From assembly GCA_007132865.1 (NCBI GenBank), contig SLNU01000091.1, positions 1 through 10,449 on the forward strand: 10,449 nt of DNA, written 5' to 3'. Origin of the DNA: Bacteroidales bacterium (lineage in GTDB: Bacteria > Bacteroidota > Bacteroidia > Bacteroidales > UBA7960). A program made the translations under genes and the position numbers. Shown here piece by piece: positions 1 to 5,296 of this stretch; the stretch's first letter is position 1, and the number at the start of each line of letters is the position of its first letter. The notes under the pieces are model-generated. The model worked only from the letters and a program-made list of their open reading frames with translations, was not told the DNA's origin and did not search any database.

Positions 1-536
1 GTTTTCCCGAGATGCTCCTCATAGGTGTCACACAACCAATGCATGATTTGCCCTTTAAGCCAGCGTTTTGTCCCCCCTGCCTGAAGGATTACCTTATCAT
101 GCGGGTTCACCCCCCCCCAGGCAGCCTTGCGGCGGTCAAATAGCCTGAGTTTTCGGTCGGGATAGAGACTGGTATGCCACATCCACCGTCCGCAAAAATT
201 ATTCAGGCGGTTGAAAACGTATGCATCATGGGTCCAGTTTTCCTTTACCTGCCTTACAGAGTCTGCCATTTCCTCCGACAGGGCTTCATCTGCATCCAGC
301 GAAAGGATATGGTCATGGGTGGCCAGGCCTACTGCAAAATCCTTCTGCTGGACATACCCCAGGAAGGCTTGTTGGTATAATTTCACACCCAGCTCCTTGC
401 AAATGGCTGCCGTACGGTCTGTCGAAAAAGAGTCGACCACCACCACCTCATCGGCAACCGTCTGAAGGGATCGGATGCACCTTTCGATGTATTTTTCCTC
501 GTTAAAGGCAATGACAACCGCTGACAATGCTGGCAT
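1..536 (-). CDS. Glycosyltransferase family 2, WaaE/KdtX-like (partial, 3' end outside window)
   Basis: The reading frame opens at an ATG at 536 and stays open for 178 codons to the left edge, so the C-terminus is missing. It has a GT-A fold start (VVIAFNEEKYIERCIRSL, residues 7-24), VVVVDSFSTDRT at 31-42, and a DxD metal/nucleotide-sugar motif in LSLDADEA (78-85, D81 and D83). The region NNFCGRWMWH...YPDRKLRLFDRR (112-136) followed by GVNPHDKV (142-149) is typical of WaaE-like enzymes that add a sugar to the lipopolysaccharide core. The exact sugar and acceptor cannot be read from the sequence. It starts 18 bp after the dapD stop and probably shares its transcript; no good ribosome binding site is visible. 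A run of nine G (coding strand) lies at codons 140-143, in frame as given. Confidence 0.88.
   Translation of the reverse strand, partial: MPALSAVVIAFNEEKYIERCIRSLQTVADEVVVVDSFSTDRTAAICKELGVKLYQQAFLGYVQQKDFAVGLATHDHILSLDADEALSEEMADSVRQVKENWTHDAYVFNRLNNFCGRWMWHTSLYPDRKLRLFDRRKAAWGGVNPHDKVILQAGGTKRWLKGQIMHWLCDTYEEHLGK
110..118 (-). repeat. Nine-base poly-G tract inside the GT2 coding region
   Basis: Nine consecutive C on the plus strand read as G in the glycosyltransferase, encoding the W-G-G-V stretch at residues 140-143. The frame is intact in this copy, and family-like sequence continues after it. Homopolymer tracts of this length can slip during replication. Confidence 0.8.
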
Positions 537-554
537 GATAATTAAATTGCTTAC

Positions 555-1370
555 CTATACGTCCACCTGGAACTGGCGCAGGGCTTCGTTAAGGCTGGTT
601 TTCTGATCGGTGCTTTGCTTGCGTTTCCCTATGATCAGCGCGCATGGCACATGATAGGTACCTCCCGGAAAGGTTTTGGGTATGCTGCCCGGAATCACGA
701 CCGATCTTGCCGGCACCCTCCCGGTATATTCAACGGGCTCCGGACCACTCACATCAATGATGCGGGTTGAGCCCGTCAATACCACGTTGGCCCCCAGCAC
801 CGCCTCTTTTTCTATCCGAACCCCTTCCACCACAATACAGCGGGACCCAATGAAACAATGGTCTTCCACAATCACCGGTGCGGCTTGTATAGGTTCCAGC
901 ACACCCCCGATTCCCACACCCCCGCTGAGATGCACATATGCCCCGATCTGGGCACAACTTCCGACGGTGGCCCAGGTATCCACCATGGTCCCTCTTCCCA
1001 CCCTGGCGCCGATATTCACATAGGAAGGCATCATTACCACATCCCCGTCCAGGAAGGAGCCATACCGGGCAATGGCATGGGGTACGACCCGGACACCCAA
1101 ACGGTCAAATCCCTTCTTCAACGGAATCTTGTCGTGGAAGCTGAATGGTCCGATTTCCGTCACCTCCATTTTTCGTATCGGAAAATAAAGTACAACGGCC
1201 ATCTTGATCCATTCATGCACCACCCATTGGTCTCCTTCCGGGGAGGCCACCCGGAGCAGTCCCTTGTCCAGCTGGTCCACGACTTCGCAAATCACATCCT
1301 GAACCTCTTTTTTTTGAAGCAGGCTGCGGTCCGCCCAAGCCTGTTCCACAATCTTTTTATATGTTTCCAT
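555..1370 (-). CDS. dapD: 2,3,4,5-tetrahydropyridine-2,6-dicarboxylate N-succinyltransferase
   Basis: Transfers succinyl from succinyl-CoA to tetrahydrodipicolinate in the succinylase branch of diaminopimelate and lysine synthesis, in the cytoplasm. The 271-residue length fits the family. The N-terminal helical part (KIVEQAWADRSLL, residues 6-18) precedes a left-handed parallel beta-helix of hexapeptide repeats from about 100 to 240, with the signature segments MMPSYVNIGARV (113-124), MVDTWATVGSCAQIG (129-143) and HLSGGVGIGGVLEP (147-160). I chose the ATG at 1370; an in-frame TTG at 1388 would add six residues but has no counterpart in the family N-terminus as I know it. A -7 element (1423-1430) lies upstream. 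The glycosyltransferase follows 18 bp downstream, an apparently unrelated passenger. Confidence 0.97.
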   Translation of the reverse strand: METYKKIVEQAWADRSLLQKKEVQDVICEVVDQLDKGLLRVASPEGDQWVVHEWIKMAVVLYFPIRKMEVTEIGPFSFHDKIPLKKGFDRLGVRVVPHAIARYGSFLDGDVVMMPSYVNIGARVGRGTMVDTWATVGSCAQIGAYVHLSGGVGIGGVLEPIQAAPVIVEDHCFIGSRCIVVEGVRIEKEAVLGANVVLTGSTRIIDVSGPEPVEYTGRVPARSVVIPGSIPKTFPGGTYHVPCALIIGKRKQSTDQKTSLNEALRQFQVDV

Positions 1371-1422
1371 CTGCCAATCTTCAATCAATTCACAGGCATA
1401 ATATAGCCTGGTCTTTCTGATG

Positions 1423-1430
1423 CAAATATA
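1423..1430 (-). promoter_or_regulatory. Bacteroidota -7 promoter element for dapD
   Basis: Minus strand TATATTTG matches the Bacteroidota -7 consensus TAnnTTTG and would give a leader of about 45 nt before the dapD ATG at 1370. No clear TTG -33 partner is present at the usual distance, so this is a one-box call. Confidence 0.5.
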
Positions 1431-1476
1431 CGAAGTTTCCCCCTGTGACCATGGCAGTGAAGCCCGTAAAATAGCA

Positions 1477-1504
1477 TTGCCTTACAAAGCTTTATGTATC
1501 TTTG
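1477..1504 (+). promoter_or_regulatory. Bacteroidota sigma-ABfr type promoter for ruvX operon
   Basis: TTG at 1477-1479 and TATCTTTG at 1497-1504 are separated by 17 bp and match the TTTG / TAnnTTTG layout of Bacteroidota housekeeping promoters. Transcription would start around 1509-1512, leaving a leader of only about 10 nt before the ATG at 1520. It is back to back with the dapD element. Confidence 0.6.
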
Positions 1505-1519
1505 CAGTTTATCAGGATC

Positions 1520-1951
1520 ATGGGACGGATACTTGCAATAGACTATGGACAAAAACGGGTCGGCCTCGCCGTGACGGACCAGTCAAGGCTGATTGCCAAT
1601 GGCCTGACCACCGTGCATGTAAAAGACCTGATGGATTTCTTGCGTGGGTATATCTCCCGCGAGCCGGTAGACTGCATTGTAGTGGGACTGCCGGTGGATA
1701 TGATGAATCGGCCTTCGGACGCCAGTCGTTATATTGACCCATTTATCCGGCAGCTGCAGAAACAATTCCCTGACATCCCTGTTGAACGAGTGGATGAAAG
1801 ATTCACGTCCCGTATGGCAATGCAGACAATGATCGATGCCGGGCTGGGGAAAAAAGCCAGGCAGAACAAGGCACTTGTAGACACCATCAGCGCGACGATT
1901 ATCCTGCAATCCTATTTAGAAAAACTAAGTTTTACAAGCAAGCGGTTATGA
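1520..1951 (+). CDS. ruvX: Putative pre-16S rRNA nuclease / Holliday junction resolvase-like YqgF
   Basis: RNase H-fold nuclease of the YqgF/RuvX family, known in E. coli for 16S rRNA 5'-end maturation and originally proposed as a Holliday junction resolvase. The 143-residue protein opens with the classic MGRILAIDYGQKRVGLAVTD, whose D8 is the first acidic active-site residue. VVGLPVD (54-60) and VDERFTS (91-97) follow, and the last conserved aspartate is in ALVDTISATIIL (D121). I chose the ATG at 1520 because the motif begins there; a TTG at 1502 overlaps the promoter -7 box and is unlikely. The stop overlaps the def start as ATGA (1948-1951), implying translational coupling. Confidence 0.96.
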   Translation: MGRILAIDYGQKRVGLAVTDQSRLIANGLTTVHVKDLMDFLRGYISREPVDCIVVGLPVDMMNRPSDASRYIDPFIRQLQKQFPDIPVERVDERFTSRMAMQTMIDAGLGKKARQNKALVDTISATIILQSYLEKLSFTSKRL

Positions 1952-2511
1952 TACTTCCCATTGTTGCTTACGGAGACCCTGTGCTGAAGAAAAAGGCATT
2001 GCCGGTCGAGAAGGACGAACCGGGACTCACCGACCTGATCGGGAATTTGTGGGAAACCATGTACAGGGCGCAGGGAGTCGGACTGGCGGCGCCACAGGTC
2101 GGTATAAGCAAGCGGCTCTTTGTGATCGACGCCACCCCCTTTATAGAGGATGATCCCGGGCTGAAGGATTTTAAAAGGGTGTTCCTCAACCCGGAGATTC
2201 TTGAGGAGAGTGGCCAGGAATGGGTATTCAACGAAGGATGCCTGAGTTTTCCAGACCTGAGGGAGGACATCTCACGCAAGCCCGACATCCGCCTTTCATA
2301 TCAGGATGAGCAGTTCAACCGGCATGAAGAATCATTCACCGGTCTGGCGGCACGTATTATTCAGCATGAATATGACCATATTGAAGGGGTCGTGATGGTG
2401 GACAGGATCTCCCCGCTGAAAAAAACCCTGATCCGGAAAAGACTAAGCAATATCTCGAAGGGACTGGTCAATCCTGGTTACCTGATGAAGTTCCCCCAGA
2501 AGAAACGATGA
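1948..2511 (+). CDS. def: Peptide deformylase
   Basis: Removes the formyl group from the N-terminal methionine of new proteins in the cytoplasm. The 187-residue protein carries all three family motifs: GVGLAAPQVG (43-52), EGCLSFP (96-102) with metal ligand C98, and QHEYDHIEG (139-147) with ligands H140 and H144 and catalytic E141. A roughly 15-residue insert (ATPFIEDDPGLKDF, 62-75) precedes the central strand, as in many Bacteroidota deformylases. Its start overlaps the ruvX stop and its stop overlaps the next start (ATGA at 2508-2511), so all three should be translated from one mRNA. Confidence 0.98.
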   Translation: MILPIVAYGDPVLKKKALPVEKDEPGLTDLIGNLWETMYRAQGVGLAAPQVGISKRLFVIDATPFIEDDPGLKDFKRVFLNPEILEESGQEWVFNEGCLSFPDLREDISRKPDIRLSYQDEQFNRHEESFTGLAARIIQHEYDHIEGVVMVDRISPLKKTLIRKRLSNISKGLVNPGYLMKFPQKKR

Positions 2512-3734
2512 CCTACCAGACACACAGGCTTTCAAACGGCATAAGGCTGATCCATAAGACAAGCAACTCGACAGTGGCGCATTGCGGAATTGCCATCAAT
2601 GCCGGGTCCCGTGATGAGCTGGACCATGAACAGGGCCTGGCACATTTCATAGAACATGTGATCTTTAAGGGGACCCAACGCAGGCGTAATTTCCATATTC
2701 TCAGCCATATGGAAAATGTCGGCGGGGAACTGAACGCCTATACCACCAAGGAGGACACCTGCATTTATGCGTCCTTCATGCACCCCCATTATCAAAGGTG
2801 GTTCGACCTGCTTTCCGACATCCTATTCAACTCGGTTTTCCCCGAAAAGGAACTGGACAAGGAGAAGGACATCGTACTGGATGAGATCAATTCTTACAAG
2901 GACTCTCCCGGGGAGCAGATCTTCGATGATTTTGACGGGGTGGTGTTCAGAGAGCATCCACTTGGACGCAACATCCTGGGGGATCCAAAACAGATCAGGC
3001 GGTTCAACGAACGTTCCATCAGGACATTCATGGAGAGCAACTATATGACCGGGGAAATGGTCATTTGCTCTGTAGGGCGGATCGAGTTCAGTCGCCTGGT
3101 CCGACTCACAGAAAAATACTTCGGCCATATCCAGCCCGGGAACAGAGCCGGCAAGCGCATTCCTTTCAACGACTACAAGGCAGAGACCCGTTTTATTAAG
3201 CGACGCAACCACCAATCGCATTGTGTGATGGGCAACATGGCGTTCCACAGTGACCATCCGCTGAAAACAGGCATGGTGCTGCTGAACAACATCCTGGGTG
3301 GCCCAGGCCTGAATTCCAGGCTGAACATGGCCGTGCGCGAAAAACACGGGTTTTGCTACAATATTGAAAGCCATTACCAGCCCTTTACCGATTCGGGGAT
3401 CTTCAGCATCTATTTCGGAACGGCTCCCGGGTATACGGAGAAAACCCTGGCCATCATTAGGAAGGAGCTTGGCCGTCTTCGGGAGAACCGGCTTGGAACC
3501 CTTCAGCTGAAGCGGGCCAAACAGCAATTGATTGGCCAGGTAGCCATCACCTATGAGTCCAATTTAAGTGAAATGCTTTCGATGGGAAAAAGCATGCTGG
3601 TATTTGACCAGGTGGACAGCCTGGAGGACATCAACCGGAAAATAGAAGCCATCGGCACGGGCGACCTGCTTGAAGCAGCCAACCAGGTCTTTGATCCCGA
3701 TCACCTGAGCATTCTGGCCTACCGGCCAAAATAG
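2508..3734 (+). CDS. M16 family zinc metalloprotease (insulinase/processing-peptidase-like)
   Basis: A 408-residue, two-lobed M16 protein. The inverted zinc motif HxxEH is HFIEH at 46-50 (ligands H46 and H50, catalytic E49), and the third ligand is E126 in VLDEINSYKD, 75 residues after H50, as expected for the family. ELNAYTTKEDTCIYASFM (74-91) is the conserved strand after the active site. The second lobe (about 170-400) lacks a zinc motif and is the usual inactive partner half, including the GGPGLNSRLNMAVREKHGFCYN region. Length fits the bacterial YmxG/PMPCB-like type rather than the double-length pitrilysins. No signal peptide is visible, so it is probably cytoplasmic. It is coupled to def by a 4-bp overlap. 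The substrate is unknown. Confidence 0.95.
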   Translation: MTYQTHRLSNGIRLIHKTSNSTVAHCGIAINAGSRDELDHEQGLAHFIEHVIFKGTQRRRNFHILSHMENVGGELNAYTTKEDTCIYASFMHPHYQRWFDLLSDILFNSVFPEKELDKEKDIVLDEINSYKDSPGEQIFDDFDGVVFREHPLGRNILGDPKQIRRFNERSIRTFMESNYMTGEMVICSVGRIEFSRLVRLTEKYFGHIQPGNRAGKRIPFNDYKAETRFIKRRNHQSHCVMGNMAFHSDHPLKTGMVLLNNILGGPGLNSRLNMAVREKHGFCYNIESHYQPFTDSGIFSIYFGTAPGYTEKTLAIIRKELGRLRENRLGTLQLKRAKQQLIGQVAITYESNLSEMLSMGKSMLVFDQVDSLEDINRKIEAIGTGDLLEAANQVFDPDHLSILAYRPK

Positions 3735-3758
3735 CCATCGCTTGCACAAGCAATCAAT

Positions 3759-4523
3759 ATGGAATTCATCCCAAAAGAAATAGAGGACTATGCACGGGAA
3801 ATCAGCGGCAGCGAATCCCCGGTGCTGGCCAGTCTGAACCGCAACACCCATGCCCGCATGGTCAGGCCGCGGATGTTAAGCGGGCACCTGCAGGGCAGGC
3901 TGCTGGAAATGATCAGCCGTATGCTGCGGCCAGCAGCCATCCTGGAGATAGGAACCTATACGGGCTATTCTGCCATCTGCCTGGCCCAGGGTCTGCAATC
4001 CGGAGGGAAAGTGCACACCATCGACCACAACCCCGAGCTGGAGGACTTCACCCGGGACTACATCAGGCAGGCCGGCTTGGAAAGCAGCATTGTTCTGCAC
4101 ATAGGAGAGGCCCTGGAGGTCATCCCCACACTAAACGAAAGTTTTGACCTGGTATTCATTGATGCCGACAAGGAAAACTACATCCGTTATTTTGACATGG
4201 CTTATGAGAAGCTTCGCCCGGGGGGCGTTATTCTGGCCGACAATGTGCTTTGGAGCGGAAAGGTAATCGGCGCGGATGCCGGCGGACCGGAGAACGCGGC
4301 CGGCGGCCTGGAGAACGTGGCCGGCGGACCGGAGCGCTCGACCGGCGGACCGGAGCGCACAACCGGCAACGCAAGGGACAGTGCAGCGACGGATCCCGAA
4401 ACCCTTGGGATTATCCGGTTCAATCAATATGTTAAGGACCACCCAGGCATCATCAACCTGCTGTTGCCGTTCAGGGACGGACTGATGATCAGTATGAAAA
4501 AAGAAACAGCCGGCCATGTTTAA
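3759..4523 (+). CDS. Class I SAM-dependent O-methyltransferase (family 3, CCoAMT/TrmR-like) with repeat-expanded loop
   Basis: S-adenosylmethionine-dependent methyltransferase. Motif I is ILEIGTYTGYSA (61-72), the SAM ribose-binding acidic residue is D89 in TIDHNP, and the metal/catalytic site is FIDADK (133-138) followed by LADNVLWSGKV (159-169). Bacterial members include the TrmR-type tRNA wobble-uridine methyltransferases and catechol-type enzymes; the substrate here cannot be told apart. At 254 residues it is about 35 longer than usual. The excess is a glycine/proline/glutamate-rich block of four 7-residue repeats (174-203) between WSGKV and the family segment ETLGIIRFNQYV. It begins 24 bp after the M16 stop, likely the last gene of the ruvX operon, and converges on the barrel gene. 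Confidence 0.93.
   Translation: MEFIPKEIEDYAREISGSESPVLASLNRNTHARMVRPRMLSGHLQGRLLEMISRMLRPAAILEIGTYTGYSAICLAQGLQSGGKVHTIDHNPELEDFTRDYIRQAGLESSIVLHIGEALEVIPTLNESFDLVFIDADKENYIRYFDMAYEKLRPGGVILADNVLWSGKVIGADAGGPENAAGGLENVAGGPERSTGGPERTTGNARDSAATDPETLGIIRFNQYVKDHPGIINLLLPFRDGLMISMKKETAGHV
4278..4367 (+). repeat. 21-bp in-frame tandem repeat (minisatellite) in the O-methyltransferase gene
   Basis: There are four full 21-bp units (4278-4298, 4299-4319, 4320-4340, 4341-4361) plus 6 bp of a fifth, 90 bp in all. The shared core is CCGGCGGACCGGAG, with changes in unit 2 (CTG for CCG). The units encode AGGPENA, AGGLENV, AGGPERS, TGGPERT, TG. The block has no stop codon in any of the six frames. Confidence 0.92.
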
Positions 4524-4530
4524 AACATGG
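4514..4530. repeat. Perfect inverted repeat over the O-methyltransferase stop codon
   Basis: CCATGTTTAAAACATGG is an 8-bp inverted repeat around one central base, spanning the TAA at 4521-4523 in the convergent gap. As a hairpin it would be a 6-bp stem with a 5-base loop. It lacks a T tract, so it is not a convincing intrinsic terminator. Confidence 0.4.
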
Positions 4531-4555
4531 GGAGATCGCGCGCGCCCGCCATCGA

Positions 4556-5257
4556 TCAGGGCCTGTGTAATCCCAATTCGAGTCCGACTGTAAACCTTGG
4601 AAATTCCGGCAGCCCGGCATCCGGCCTGAACAAGTCAGACATCCGGTAAGTGCCTTTCGCCACGACATTGTTAAACCCGAGCCTGAGCAACAAGCCATAT
4701 CCCAGCGGCTCAGGATAATCCATGCCTGAGCGCCTGACGCGAATACGCTCACTTTCAAACTCATCAAAGGAAACGTGGCGGACATTGAAGTGCCAGGCCC
4801 CATAGACCCCAAAATCAATGAAACGCCCGATATGGTCTCCCCTGCGTCCGTAATTGATACGCTGGTACAGTCCAAGCTCCCCGGTCAGAAAGACAAGTTT
4901 CTCCTTTTCATGAATGGCCGGATCCGGAACCAGCTTGCCATCGTGTTGCCGGATAAAAAAGGACGAGCGTTTCAGGGCCAGGTCATACCCGGCAGAGAAC
5001 GTATTGTTGAACCTCCGCTTATAGCGCATGCCATAATCAAATGCCAGGGAGCGGCGATGGAGGATGTCTGCACCGGGATGCTCAGGCTTGCCGACAGGGA
5101 AGTGAAACCCGGTGTAAAAATGCCGGTAATGCTTGCGGTTCATTCCGACCTCCGGAATCTCATCCCGGGAACGAAGGTCCTCCGAGATCACAACCCTCTG
5201 TCCATTAACGCCCAGTCCGATGCAAAGCAGAAGTACACCTAATAATCCTTTGAACAT
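4556..5257 (-). CDS. Outer-membrane beta-barrel protein of unknown function
   Basis: A 233-residue exported protein. An N-terminal hydrophobic segment (FKGLLGVLLLCIGLGVNG, 2-19) is a signal peptide with probable cleavage before QRVV. The mature part shows alternating aromatic/polar strands with short turns: HFYTGFHFPVG, RSLAFDYGMRYKRRF, TGELGLYQRINY, RFIDFGVYGAWHF, GYGLLLRLGFNN, GTYRMSDLF and finally PRFTVGLELGL. This fits the small PorT/OmpW-like barrels common in Bacteroidota; the YRMSDLF...PRFTVGLELGL tail resembles those proteins as I know them. It ends in HRP, not in an aromatic residue. I chose the ATG at 5257; a TTG at 5284 would put charged and polar residues ahead of the signal peptide. 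It lies 39 bp after the subtilase stop on the same strand. No specific function can be assigned. Confidence 0.75.
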   Translation of the reverse strand: MFKGLLGVLLLCIGLGVNGQRVVISEDLRSRDEIPEVGMNRKHYRHFYTGFHFPVGKPEHPGADILHRRSLAFDYGMRYKRRFNNTFSAGYDLALKRSSFFIRQHDGKLVPDPAIHEKEKLVFLTGELGLYQRINYGRRGDHIGRFIDFGVYGAWHFNVRHVSFDEFESERIRVRRSGMDYPEPLGYGLLLRLGFNNVVAKGTYRMSDLFRPDAGLPEFPRFTVGLELGLHRP

Positions 5258-5296
5258 GTTCACGGGTTTTAAAAATAAAAGCAATATAACAGCACA

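Noticed and set aside
110..118. Frameshift in GT2 caused by the homopolymer
   Set aside because: Codon-by-codon reading through the tract stays in frame and gives family-like sequence on both sides.
174..505. Several short plus-strand frames near the left edge
   Set aside because: All are antisense to the GT2 coding region, which has clear family motifs.
858..1406. A 182-codon open frame on the plus strand
   Set aside because: Antisense to dapD, which is unmistakable; the translation is histidine- and proline-rich with no family pattern.
2823..3527. A 234-codon open frame on the minus strand
   Set aside because: It lies wholly opposite the M16 protease gene, whose zinc motifs are intact, and its translation shows no recognisable domain; it is a GC-driven shadow.
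4278..4367. Possible CRISPR array
   Set aside because: Units are directly adjacent with no spacers and are translated in frame; it is a minisatellite.
4534..4557. Terminator hairpin from GATCG...CGATC arms between the convergent genes
   Set aside because: A 5-bp stem with a 14-base GC-rich loop and no T tract is not a convincing terminator.
4775..5242. A 155-codon open frame on the plus strand
   Set aside because: Antisense to the barrel gene, which has a signal peptide and beta-strand pattern; no support for a second gene.
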